DNA of 64,000 bases from DASPGQ01 sp035457705 (lineage in GTDB: Bacteria > Acidobacteriota > Vicinamibacteria > Marinacidobacterales > SMYC01): NCBI GenBank assembly GCA_035457705.1, contig DATIBD010000107.1:1-64000 (forward strand), given 5' to 3'. The notes under the pieces were generated by a model. That model worked only from the letters and a program-made list of their open reading frames with translations, was not told where the DNA came from and made no database searches. Within the stretch, counting starts at the first letter, position 1, and every line of letters starts with the position of its first letter. A program made the position numbers and the translations under genes. This document shows, piece by piece, positions 17,374 through 25,606 of this stretch.

Positions 17374-18155
17374 GACTCTCCCCGGGCGCTTCCGTCAAGC
17401 GCGACGGAGCGGACATTCGCGGCACTATGCCTGATGTGCTCGTTGATGGCTCGTAGACCGGGCTCCTCGTCGAGCAAACGAATGGCCGCTTCCGTCGCGA
17501 GCACCTGGCCCGGACGGTAGAGTCTATCGAAGATGCGCTCCATGAGCACGAGGTCCTCGGGCTCGTCTACCGTCAAGCGGTATTCCGGCCGATAGAGGGA
17601 TTCTGGGACAGTTTCCCGGACGATGCGGAACTTCTCCGGATTCTCCTTTATATATAAGGTCACGAGCTCGGAGCGATGACGAGGCTCGCCGTCGCCGTGG
17701 CTCGCTTCGAGGGCTCGGCGCGAGATCACTTCCGAAAGGATTCCCATGAGAAGAGCGTCGCCAGGCACATAAGTGTAGTCGGCGTCTTCTTGAACGTGGC
17801 GGGCAACGAGCCGCTCGATGAGAGGAAGGTCGGTCAGAGGGTTGTCGCCTGTGACCCGAACCACGTGCTGCGCGTGCCAAAGGCGCGCGACCTCCACATA
17901 CCTCCCGAGGACATCCTCCTCGTCGCCCCGATAGGTACCGATTTCGAGCCTCCCCGCGAGCTCCGCCAGGAGATCGTTGTCCTTCGATCGCGACGTCGCG
18001 AGAATGACGCGATCAGTCCCGAAGACCGAGCTCAGTCGCAGCAAGAGGTGCTCCAGGAGAGGCTTTCCCGCGAGGGGTGCGAGGGCCTTCCCCGGACAAC
18101 GGGTCGAGCGCATCCGCGCCGACACGACGATGGGTACGTTACTCGAAGAGATCAT
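17370..18155 (-). CDS. SpsF-like cytidylyltransferase
   Basis: A 261-residue protein of the CMP-sugar cytidylyltransferase family: IVVSARMRSTRCPGKALAPLAGKPLLEH (loop near the N-terminus), VILATSRSKDNDLLA, YRGDEEDVLGRY, VVRVTGDNPLTDLPLIE, and YRLTVDEPEDL. This matches SpsF, the enzyme type that pairs with the NeuB-like SpsE in Bacillus spore-coat polysaccharide clusters. It overlaps the upstream neuB2 by 17 bp and the downstream neuB1 by 4 bp. With neuB2 it forms a second synthase-plus-activator pair in the same operon. The product is probably a CMP-activated acid; whether it uses CTP is inferred. Confidence 0.88.
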   Translation of the reverse strand: MISSSNVPIVVSARMRSTRCPGKALAPLAGKPLLEHLLLRLSSVFGTDRVILATSRSKDNDLLAELAGRLEIGTYRGDEEDVLGRYVEVARLWHAQHVVRVTGDNPLTDLPLIERLVARHVQEDADYTYVPGDALLMGILSEVISRRALEASHGDGEPRHRSELVTLYIKENPEKFRIVRETVPESLYRPEYRLTVDEPEDLVLMERIFDRLYRPGQVLATEAAIRLLDEEPGLRAINEHIRHSAANVRSVALDGSARGES

Positions 18156-19152
18156 CGGTCAACGGCTCCCAGGCGGGGATGTCGCGCTTCGGCTTTCTTC
18201 CGATGAGGCGTGGACTATCGCTCGGGGCGATACCGGTCTCGTTCCTTACGAACGCGAGCCCGTCGCGGGTCAAGGGCTCCCCCTTGGCCAACAGCTTCCG
18301 GCTCAGGACCGCTCGGCGCATGAGCCGATGGTAGGCTTCCGAGCTGGCGCCGGCGGGAAGCGTTTGCCGTCCCACCGCCTTTTCCGCCTCCCGGATGAGC
18401 TCCACCATGGTCTTGAAAGTGTCCTCCTCGAGCGCCGACTCGAAATCGAACCCTCGGGCGCTCCGGTCGAGTGTAATGTGCTTCTCCACCAGATCGGCGC
18501 CGAATGCGACCGCGAGCATCGGAAGGACCGTGGCCATCGGTGAGCCGCCATCCACGTGGTCGAGAAACCCAACGGGGAGGCCGAAGGTGCGTTTCAGCGT
18601 TCCGATGTACGCAAGATGGGAGTCCTCGACCCGGGTGGGGAAATTCTGGACACCATGGAGAAGCATGACGTTGAGATTGCCTTCTCTTCCCGCGGCGGCG
18701 AGCGCCTTTTCCACGGCTCCGAGCCCGAGACCTCCCGTGGCGATGAGTAGCGCACGTCCGGTGGCAGAGACCTCCCGGATGAACTCGGGATTCTCGACAT
18801 CGGTCGAGTGAATCTTGTACGCCGCCACGGCGTGCTGTTCGGCAAGGACGAGGCTTTCGCGATCGAACACTTCCACGAGCATCGCGAGTCCCGACGCTTC
18901 GGTCTCGGCCAGCACGGAGTCCCATTCGCCGTCGGACAGCTCGATCTGCCGAAACGTCGAAAAGCGGGGATCGTTGGGAGCGATGAGCTCCCCGGCCCGG
19001 AACATTTGGAACTTGACTCCGTCGGCGCCTGCCTGAAGGGCGCTTCGCGCAAGCTTCGGAGCGAGCCGTGCCTCACCCTGATGAGCGGAGGCCACTTCGG
19101 CAAGGATGAAGGCGGGGGCTCCCTCTCCGACTGGGCTGTCACCGATCCTCAT
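18139..19152 (-). CDS. NeuB-type synthase 2 (divergent paralogue)
   Basis: A 337-residue NeuB/SpsE homologue. Catalytic elements are retained: VKFQMFRAG (Lys), YKIHSTDVENPEF (Lys), LIATGGLGLG, FLDHVDGGS and EKHITLD (metal His residues), and a C-terminal SAF-like domain. Substrate-facing motifs differ from neuB1: VASAHQGE instead of AGVNHNGD, RGFDFESALEE instead of PGSPDHHLSVDP, and RNETGI instead of RPGTGI. These changes suggest a different acceptor sugar rather than loss of function. It overlaps the SpsF-like gene by 17 bp. Confidence 0.87.
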   Translation of the reverse strand: MRIGDSPVGEGAPAFILAEVASAHQGEARLAPKLARSALQAGADGVKFQMFRAGELIAPNDPRFSTFRQIELSDGEWDSVLAETEASGLAMLVEVFDRESLVLAEQHAVAAYKIHSTDVENPEFIREVSATGRALLIATGGLGLGAVEKALAAAGREGNLNVMLLHGVQNFPTRVEDSHLAYIGTLKRTFGLPVGFLDHVDGGSPMATVLPMLAVAFGADLVEKHITLDRSARGFDFESALEEDTFKTMVELIREAEKAVGRQTLPAGASSEAYHRLMRRAVLSRKLLAKGEPLTRDGLAFVRNETGIAPSDSPRLIGRKPKRDIPAWEPLTDDLFE

Positions 19153-19180
19153 GGGTCATCTCCATCGAAGAACTCTGGCA

Positions 19181-21118
19181 TTACCCGATGATTCTACCCC
19201 TTGCCGTTTCGAGGATGGCGGCTACGATGCGGTCGGTGGATCGCCCGTCGGCCCCATAGGCGAAGTCCTGGATGTACGTCCTACGGCCAAGCTCGAGCTT
19301 CTGTCTCGTCTCAGGATCGAAGAGAAACAACCGGAGAGTCGACTCGATGGGCTCTCCTCTTCGAACGCCGAGGGCTACGCCCCGGTCGACGAGCGCGCTC
19401 AGGTTGCTGGGGAGGTTGACGACGAGGACCGGCCGACCCAGAACCAGCGCCTCGGAGGATGCGAGCGAGTCGACGGTGACGAGCCCGTTCGAGGCGACGA
19501 GAAGCTCGATGAGGCCCGCTGTCTGCGGAACGAGTCGGGTGCGCTTGGCTTCGCGACGCGAGAGTGCTTTTTCGTACGACTCGGCCGACTCGGCCTGGTG
19601 GGGCTTTACCAGGAGCTCGACGTCGCGCAGGAGCTCGAAGGCCTCCACCAGCTCGTCGAACACGGGCGCGATCGCGGTCCAACGCGTGGCGAGCACGAGA
19701 AACCGCGTCCCCTCCGGAACGCCCAGGGTCTTGCGGGTCGCCGCGGCATCGTAGCGCTCGGCAGCCTTCGACAGCGCGTCGAATTTGGGGCTTCCAGTGA
19801 CCAGGATCCTTTCCTCGGGATAGCCTCCCCTTTCGATGAGAAGCGCTTTCGCCAGGTTTCCGAAGACGGCGGTTCGCGTCGGGATGGGCACGGCGTCGTC
19901 GCCTTCGAGCTCGTCCGGCCGGTGCTCGTGAGAGTAGTACCTCGGGTACATGATCCCGTGCTGGATGGCGAAGGTCGCTACGCCGCGGGCTTCCGCCGCC
20001 GCTACCGCGACGCGACCGAGACCGCTCGACTCGGCGTAGAGGACGACGACGTCCGGACGTTCCGCCTCCAGCACGCTTTCCACCTCGGCGTAGGATCGGA
20101 TCGCCCAGGGAAACTGTCGCAGAAACGTGTCCCGAAAACACGCCATCGCCGTGGAACCGAGCGATATGTCACGACACGAAAGGCCTCGCGAGCTCGATCG
20201 AAACTCGGCAAACAGGCGCCAACAGCGGCAGAAGTCGGGCACGAGCCGAAGCGTGCGAGAAAGAGTGAGGTATTCGCGCGCGGGACGGTAAGGCCGAGCG
20301 GCGCTTGGTATCTCGAATAGGTCCCGAAGCCATTCGCGGAGAGTCCTTTTCCGAAACGGCACCGGAGGCCCGAAGGCAACGACGATGGCTCCTTCGGTCT
20401 CGCGTGAGACCGCCGGTAGAATTCGGTCGAAGTAGATCTCGCGGCCGTCCCGCCACATGGAGGCATGGGTGAGAAAAAAGACTCGCGGCGCTCCCGGAAA
20501 CCGGGGCGGTCGACGCCTCACTACCGATTTGATTCCGGTGCCGAGCATCTTCACCAGATCCATGGCATGCAAAAACGTCGTACTCCACCCGAATCGACGG
20601 AGCTCTGCGCGGCCACTTCGGTACACCCGAACGTCGAGCACGAAGCGTCGTGCGGCCGCCTCCAGTTGTCGTGGAGGCTCGATGAGCACGACTCGTTCCG
20701 GTCTTCGCTTGTCCACCAAACGCGCGAGCGCTTCGATATCTCGTACCAAGAGCCTCAACGGCGTCTGGTGGTAGAGATAGATCTCGGCCCACCACCAGAG
20801 CGCGAGCGGTCCGAGCCGGAACCTGTGTCGAAAATGACTCCTTCCAAAATCCTTGAGCCAGGTGATGACCGCGTCCTCCACCTCGGAGTCTTCCCGCTCT
20901 CCTAGGACCTGGGCTAGGGACTGGCACGGAATCCCCGCTCTCGTCAGCGTCTGCGTGATCTCGGGGGTGGGGAAACGGTCCTGGACGATGCGGGTGTGCT
21001 GCCAGGCGACAATCGTGTGGCCTTCGGCATGGAGCCGGCGTACCCGATTCAGAGCGCTCGCATCGAGGCGGGCGTCTCCGACGATGGCGAATGTCCGGAA
21101 CGATTCAGTGAGTGACAG
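19181..21118 (-). CDS. GT-B-fold transferase related to capsule/CDP-glycerol-type glycosyltransferases; apparent CTG start
   Basis: The frame is coding from about 21118 to 19181 (645 residues), but the first ATG/GTG/TTG is GTG 20881, giving only 566. The upstream 79 residues look real: a Rossmann-like start (FRTFAIVGDARLDAS), then GHTIVAWQHTRIVQ, with strongly GC-rich third codon positions. An AAAAGG lies about 10 nt before CTG 21118. The C-terminal half resembles GT-B enzymes that polymerise capsule or glycerol-phosphate: FAIQHGIMYPRYYSHEH, ILVTGSPKFDALS, LLVKPHQAES, LLVASNGLVTVDSLASSEALVLGRPVLVVNL. First gene of the nonulosonate operon, so a candidate for transferring or polymerising the CMP-activated acid. 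The exact donor is unknown. Confidence 0.75.
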   Translation of the reverse strand: MSLTESFRTFAIVGDARLDASALNRVRRLHAEGHTIVAWQHTRIVQDRFPTPEITQTLTRAGIPCQSLAQVLGEREDSEVEDAVITWLKDFGRSHFRHRFRLGPLALWWWAEIYLYHQTPLRLLVRDIEALARLVDKRRPERVVLIEPPRQLEAAARRFVLDVRVYRSGRAELRRFGWSTTFLHAMDLVKMLGTGIKSVVRRRPPRFPGAPRVFFLTHASMWRDGREIYFDRILPAVSRETEGAIVVAFGPPVPFRKRTLREWLRDLFEIPSAARPYRPAREYLTLSRTLRLVPDFCRCWRLFAEFRSSSRGLSCRDISLGSTAMACFRDTFLRQFPWAIRSYAEVESVLEAERPDVVVLYAESSGLGRVAVAAAEARGVATFAIQHGIMYPRYYSHEHRPDELEGDDAVPIPTRTAVFGNLAKALLIERGGYPEERILVTGSPKFDALSKAAERYDAAATRKTLGVPEGTRFLVLATRWTAIAPVFDELVEAFELLRDVELLVKPHQAESAESYEKALSRREAKRTRLVPQTAGLIELLVASNGLVTVDSLASSEALVLGRPVLVVNLPSNLSALVDRGVALGVRRGEPIESTLRLFLFDPETRQKLELGRRTYIQDFAYGADGRSTDRIVAAILETARGRIIG

Positions 21119-21154
21119 TCTTTGCGAACCTTTTCAACCGTCCTGGATCGAAGC

Positions 21155-21301
21155 TCAGAACCGGGTCGACGTGAGTGCCACACCCGCGCGGGCGAAGACC
21201 TCGAGGAAACGCTTTTCGGTCAATCGAGCTTCGTCCCGGCGTTGCATCCGGAGACACTGCATCGAGCCAAACAGGAACCATCCGTTCTCCGGCAATATCA
21301 C
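21155..21301 (-). CDS. Small open frame (48 codons) with strong ribosome site, unknown function
   Basis: A perfect AGGAGGT (21314-21308) lies 6 nt before GTG 21301. The frame encodes 48 residues rich in aromatic and basic positions (ILPENGWFLFGSMQCLRM ... RFLEVFARAGVALTSTRF) and ends at 21155. It lies upstream of, and in the same frame as, the GT-B gene, separated by two stop codons within about 36 nt. It could be a leader peptide, a small protein, or the broken-off front of the larger gene. No family was recognised. Confidence 0.35.
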   Translation of the reverse strand: MILPENGWFLFGSMQCLRMQRRDEARLTEKRFLEVFARAGVALTSTRF

Positions 21302-21540
21302 GGACCTACCTCCTGAAACCGAGAGCGGAGCATCATAAAACATTCTCGCGCCCGATCGCGATCCGGGAACCTGCCCTTCGCGGGAACCAACCCTCACCGA
21401 ATGACGTTTCGTATTTGTCGAGCAGGATCCGGCTTTGGACTCATCTCGACATCCACTCGGGGCAGAACGTCCTTAGAGACTGGGTCCCGAGAGGGTCCGC
21501 ACGGGGTAGGGGAGCTTTAAATAATTGAGTTATAATCACT
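21302..21540. other. Intergenic region between divergent units
   Basis: About 240 bp between the small leftward frame and the promoter-like TATAAT of the rightward permease. Apart from the Shine-Dalgarno at 21308-21314 and an AT-rich patch at 21516-21540, I see no gene, repeat or hairpin here that I can support. Confidence 0.4.
21531..21536 (+). promoter_or_regulatory. TATAAT -10-like element for the second ADOP permease
   Basis: TATAAT sits in a locally AT-rich tract (TTTAAATAATTGAG before it), which is striking in this GC-rich DNA. No convincing -35 hexamer lies 17 nt upstream, so the promoter class is uncertain. Transcription from here would give a leader of about 150 nt before ATG 21693. 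Confidence 0.45.
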
Positions 21541-21692
21541 TGCTGTGACAGCGGCCATTGGGCAAGCCACCGCCGGGATTAGGGCCCGGCGCCCCGTAGG
21601 ACTTCCTCAGGGGTATTAAGAGGAGGGTGGCATAGGAAGCCTACCAGCGATCGGGTTGTCTGGCAAATGCCAATCGGAAGGGGCTGGAAGCG
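21541..21692 (+). promoter_or_regulatory. Structured 5' leader of the second ADOP permease, candidate cis-regulatory RNA
   Basis: The leader contains a perfect 7-bp stem CGCCGGG/CCCGGCG with loop ATTAGGG (21571-21591), followed by complementary segments CCCC...GGGG, CCTC...GAGG, and TGGCA-AA-TGCCA near 21661. It ends in a purine-rich ribosome site (GGAAGGGG). I compared it mentally with c-di-GMP and cobalamin riboswitch cores and found no good match. Confidence 0.4.
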
Positions 21693-24095
21693 ATGGTTTT
21701 GCGAAATAGCTTGCGGCTTTGGGTCAAGGAGTCAACCTTCGTCGTGGTCACGGTTGTGATTCTCGCCTTCGGAATCGGTGCGGTGACGTCGGTCTTCAGT
21801 GTCGTGGAGAGTGTCGTGCTTCGACCGCTGCCGTTCGATGAGCCCTCGCGTCTCGTCATCGTGTGGGAGACCGAGTCAGACGATCTCGAAGCTAACGTTT
21901 CGGGTGCCAACCTCCTCGACTGGCAGTCACAGAGCCAGATCTTCGAAGGTCTCGCGGCATTCGCCCCGACTATTCTGACTCGTACCGGTATCGAGCGAAC
22001 CGAACGCTTGCCGGGAGTCGAAGTCACCGCCAATTTCTTCCCGGTGCTCGGGGTCGATACGCACCTTGGCCGCGCGTTCTCCGAGCACTCCGACGATGCG
22101 AAAGCCGTCGTTCTCGCGCACGACTATTGGGAGCGCTCGTTCGCCTCGGATCCTTCCGTCGTGGGCGAAAGCATCGTCCTCAACGGATCGCCCTACGTGG
22201 TCATCGGCGTGGCTGCCCGCGATTTCGAGTTCTCTTTCGAAGAGGCCGATGTGTGGACGAGAGCACCCGATCGCATACCGCGGCCCCCGGTCGACTTCGG
22301 TGTGGCGCCCGAGGAGCTTCGTGGACTTCATTGGCTCCGGGTCATCGGACGCCTGCGCGAGGATGTCGAGCTAGCCAGCGCCCAGGCAGAGATGGACCTC
22401 ATCGCCTCTCGGCTCGCCCAGGCGCATCCAGACGATAACGCCGGGCGCGGGGTGAACCTTGTGCCGCTTCACGAGCAGATCGTGGGCGACGTGCGTCGTC
22501 CTCTCGCCATCCTTCTCGCTGCCGTCGGCTCCGTGCTACTCGTCATCTGCGCCAACTTGGCCGGCCTCTTTCTCTCGCGCGCGGTGCGCCGGGAAAGGGA
22601 TGTGGCGATACGCTCTGCCCTCGGGGCAAGCCGCAATCGAATTCTCGCCGAGCACCTTGCAGAATCGTTGTCACTGGGTCTCGCCGGAGGAGCCCTGGGT
22701 GTCGGAATTTCTTTCGCGCTGACTCGGCTCATCGTGTTCTTTGGTCCGGCCGACATCTTCCGCCTGGATCGCGCGAGCGCGAATCTCGAGGTACTTGGCT
22801 TCGCTTTGGCTCTCTCCATCGGAACGGGGGTCGTTTTCGGCATCCTGCCCGCCCTCTTCGGTTCGCGGTCCAACCCGAGCGCTTCGTTAAGAAACTCTAC
22901 TCGCTCATCCGCCGGGATTTCACGCGCCCGGTTGCGATCGGCTCTCGTCGTGGCCGAAATAGCTCTTGCGCTGGTCCTTCTCGTCGATGCTGGCCTGCTC
23001 GTGCGAAGCTTCCATTTACTGAGGAATGTTCCTCCGGGCTTCGACGCGGAGCACGTGCTGACGCTTCGACTCTGGCTCCCAGATACCGTGTACGACGACG
23101 ACGCAAGCATTACCGCCGCCTATCGCGAGATTCTGGAGAGCCTCTCCCGTCTGCCGGGCGTGGAGGACGCGAGCGCCGTTCTCGGCGTACCGCTGTCCGG
23201 TACGAGCGCCAACTTTGGCGTCGTGATCGAGGGAAGGCCGGCGCCCGAGCCCGGCGAGGAGCTGGAAGCCGGCCTTCAGCCCGTCGCTCCGGGATACTTC
23301 CGTGCGATGGGCATCCCTCTCCTGCTGGGTCGGGACGTGGCCTTGTCGGATGACAAGGACCATCGGAGGGTCGCCGTCGTGAGCGCAACCGCGGCCGCGC
23401 GTTTCTTCCCGGGGGAGGATCCCGTCGGCCACCGGTTTTCGAACGATGGCGAAGAATGGATCGAGGTCGTTGGCGTCGTTGGCGACGTCCTGCACGTCGG
23501 CCTCGACCGGGCCCCGCGCGCGGAAGTCTATGTCCCGTTCCAGCAAGTCGTCTTTCCTTTCATGACCGTCGTTTTGAAAACGCGTGGAGAGCCCGCGCTC
23601 CTGAAGACGGTGGCCGAGCGGGAGATCCAAGCGGTGGCGTCCGACGTGCCCGTCTATCGGGTTCTGCCCATGGATGATGTCGTTTCACGCTCCATCGCGA
23701 CTCCTCGATTTCACACCCTGCTGCTCGGTAGCTTCGCCGCGACGGCGCTCCTGTTGGCGGCGGTCGGGATCTACGGCCTCCTCGGCTACAACGTCAGTCA
23801 GAGGAAGAGAGAGATCGGAATTCGGATGACGCTGGGGGCCAACGATCGTGACATCCTCGGGCTATTCGTTTCCGAAGGAGCTCGGCTGGTGGCCATGGGA
23901 CTCGGAATCGGTCTTCTGGGAGCCGTCGTGGTAACCCGAGCGATCGAGTCGCTTCTTTTCGGTCTATCAGCGAGCGATCCGACCACGTACTTGCTCGTGT
24001 CCACTCTCCTCGTCGTCGTCACCCTCGTGTCGACCTACCTCCCCGCGCGACGCGCCGCCGCGCTCCAGCCCCTGTCGGTCCTGAGACAGGACTGA
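21693..24095 (+). CDS. ADOP-type ABC transporter permease (second copy, no PadR partner)
   Basis: An 800-residue duplicated FtsX/MacB permease. It starts directly at the first membrane helix (STFVVVTVVILAFGIGAVTSVFSVVESVVL) and lacks the N-terminal PPRFR-type block of the other two copies. Then come a MacB periplasmic domain, FtsX helices near residue 265 onward (LAILLAAVGSVLLVICANLAGLFL), a second periplasmic domain (ARLRSALVVAEIALALVLLVDAGLLV start), and a final FtsX block ending DPTTYLLVSTLLVVVTL. No ATPase or regulator gene is adjacent. A 23-bp gap to the flippase gene suggests co-transcription. The substrate is unknown. Confidence 0.9.
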   Translation: MVLRNSLRLWVKESTFVVVTVVILAFGIGAVTSVFSVVESVVLRPLPFDEPSRLVIVWETESDDLEANVSGANLLDWQSQSQIFEGLAAFAPTILTRTGIERTERLPGVEVTANFFPVLGVDTHLGRAFSEHSDDAKAVVLAHDYWERSFASDPSVVGESIVLNGSPYVVIGVAARDFEFSFEEADVWTRAPDRIPRPPVDFGVAPEELRGLHWLRVIGRLREDVELASAQAEMDLIASRLAQAHPDDNAGRGVNLVPLHEQIVGDVRRPLAILLAAVGSVLLVICANLAGLFLSRAVRRERDVAIRSALGASRNRILAEHLAESLSLGLAGGALGVGISFALTRLIVFFGPADIFRLDRASANLEVLGFALALSIGTGVVFGILPALFGSRSNPSASLRNSTRSSAGISRARLRSALVVAEIALALVLLVDAGLLVRSFHLLRNVPPGFDAEHVLTLRLWLPDTVYDDDASITAAYREILESLSRLPGVEDASAVLGVPLSGTSANFGVVIEGRPAPEPGEELEAGLQPVAPGYFRAMGIPLLLGRDVALSDDKDHRRVAVVSATAAARFFPGEDPVGHRFSNDGEEWIEVVGVVGDVLHVGLDRAPRAEVYVPFQQVVFPFMTVVLKTRGEPALLKTVAEREIQAVASDVPVYRVLPMDDVVSRSIATPRFHTLLLGSFAATALLLAAVGIYGLLGYNVSQRKREIGIRMTLGANDRDILGLFVSEGARLVAMGLGIGLLGAVVVTRAIESLLFGLSASDPTTYLLVSTLLVVVTLVSTYLPARRAAALQPLSVLRQD

Positions 24096-24118
24096 AGGGG
24101 TTTCGGTAAGATGGCGAC

Positions 24119-25591
24119 GTGATTTGGAACGAGCTGAAGAAGCTCGCCTCACACAGTGCGATCTATGGGGTCGCCGACGTCATTCCCTACTTCGTCAACT
24201 TCTTGCTGCTTCCCGTCTTTACGGCCTATCTCGGGCCGAACGAATACGGGGCGCTGGGAATCCTTCTTCTGTTCGGGGTTCTCACCAAGATCTTCTTCCG
24301 CCTGGGCCTAGATGCCGGGTTCTTTCGCGTCTACTACGAGCAGACCACGGAGCGCGATCGCAAGCTCCTCGCGACCACGCTGTTCCTGTTCTCCCTCGCC
24401 ACAAGCCTCGTGCTGTTCATCGCCGCGAGTGCGGCCGCTCGCCCGATCTCGCGAGCGCTGCTCGGGGAATCAGCCGTATCCGCCTGGATCGTTCTCGTGG
24501 CGCTCGACACTCTGCTGAACACGTTCGCCTTCGTGCCCATCAACTTGTTTCGAATCGAGGGGCGACCGCGGGCTTTCACGCTGGTGACGCTGGTACGAAG
24601 CACCCTGAGCATCGGACTGAAGCTCGCGCTCGTCGTGGGAGGTTTCGGCGTGTCGGGAGTGCTCTGGGCAGACGTCTTGTCGTCGGCCGCCTTCGTGGCC
24701 GTCTTGTCGCCCACGCTCGCCCGAAACCTCACCGTCGGGTGGTCCTGGCCGTTGCTTAAGCAGGCCGCGGCGTTCGGCCTGCCCAAAGTCCCTCACGGCC
24801 TGGCCCATCAGGTGTTGAACCTGTCCGACCGCAAGCTCCTGGAGGTCTTCGCCAGCTTGTCGGCCTCCGGCCTGTACCACGTCGGGTACATGCTGGGCAC
24901 CGGCGTGAAGTTCTTCCTCGCTGCCTTCGAGCTCGCTTGGGGACCCTTCGTCTACGCGCAGCTTGCGAAGCCGGATGCGCCGCGTATCCTGGGTCGGATC
25001 GCCACGTACCCTTTCGCCGCTCTGGTCGGGTTTGGGCTCGTCAATGCCATCTTCGGCCGCGAACTTCTGTTCCTCATGGCGGAGCCGCGATTTCACGACG
25101 CCCACTCCGTCGTACCCGTCGTCGTTCTTGCCTACGTGCTGCAGGGGGTGTTTGCCCTGACATCGATTGGAATCGGCATCAGCAAGAATACGCGCGTCCT
25201 GCCCGCGATCACTTTCGGCGCCGCCTCGGTGAACGTCATCCTCAATATCCTATGGATTCCTCGACTCGGGATACTCGGAGCGGCGTGGGCAACCGTCGCC
25301 GGGTACTTTTTCATGGCTTTACTCGGGTTCTATTTCGGGAATCGTTTCTACCCGATACCGTTCGAGCTCGGCCGTCTCACGAAGGTCGGCGCCGCCGCCG
25401 GAGTGGCTTTCTGGATTTCTCTCGCGGCACCTGCCGATTGGACGCGTGCTCTATTGGTCAAGGGTGCCGCCGTGCTCGCGTTCCCCTTGTTGCTCTACGC
25501 CGTCGGCTTTTTTCGCCCCGATGAGCTCGCCGTGGTCAGGACCAAGCTGCTCGGACGCTGCGAGCGATATTTTCTCAGCGCTCGACATTGA
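24119..25591 (+). CDS. Polysaccharide flippase (Wzx/MATE-like)
   Basis: A 490-residue, almost wholly hydrophobic protein with about 12-14 predicted membrane helices. Start GTG 24119. It opens with SAIYGVADVIPYFVNFLLLPVFTAYLGPNEYGALGI, the standard Wzx/RfbX pattern (xxPxxxxxLxxxxxGxxxxG), and has repeated oligosaccharide-flippase segments such as GILGAAWATVAGYFFMALLGFYFG near the end. Such proteins move undecaprenyl-linked repeat units across the inner membrane. It lies between the nonulosonate operon and the GT4-GT9 operon, so its cargo may be the glycan they build. It follows the ADOP gene by 23 bp. Confidence 0.9.
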   Translation: MIWNELKKLASHSAIYGVADVIPYFVNFLLLPVFTAYLGPNEYGALGILLLFGVLTKIFFRLGLDAGFFRVYYEQTTERDRKLLATTLFLFSLATSLVLFIAASAAARPISRALLGESAVSAWIVLVALDTLLNTFAFVPINLFRIEGRPRAFTLVTLVRSTLSIGLKLALVVGGFGVSGVLWADVLSSAAFVAVLSPTLARNLTVGWSWPLLKQAAAFGLPKVPHGLAHQVLNLSDRKLLEVFASLSASGLYHVGYMLGTGVKFFLAAFELAWGPFVYAQLAKPDAPRILGRIATYPFAALVGFGLVNAIFGRELLFLMAEPRFHDAHSVVPVVVLAYVLQGVFALTSIGIGISKNTRVLPAITFGAASVNVILNILWIPRLGILGAAWATVAGYFFMALLGFYFGNRFYPIPFELGRLTKVGAAAGVAFWISLAAPADWTRALLVKGAAVLAFPLLLYAVGFFRPDELAVVRTKLLGRCERYFLSARH

Positions 25592-25606
25592 CTTCTCACG
25601 ACTAGC

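Noticed and set aside
21541..21660. Possible c-di-GMP or cobalamin riboswitch
   Set aside because: GGGCAAGCC and some stems looked suggestive, but the conserved cores of those riboswitches are not present in order; kept only as a structured leader.
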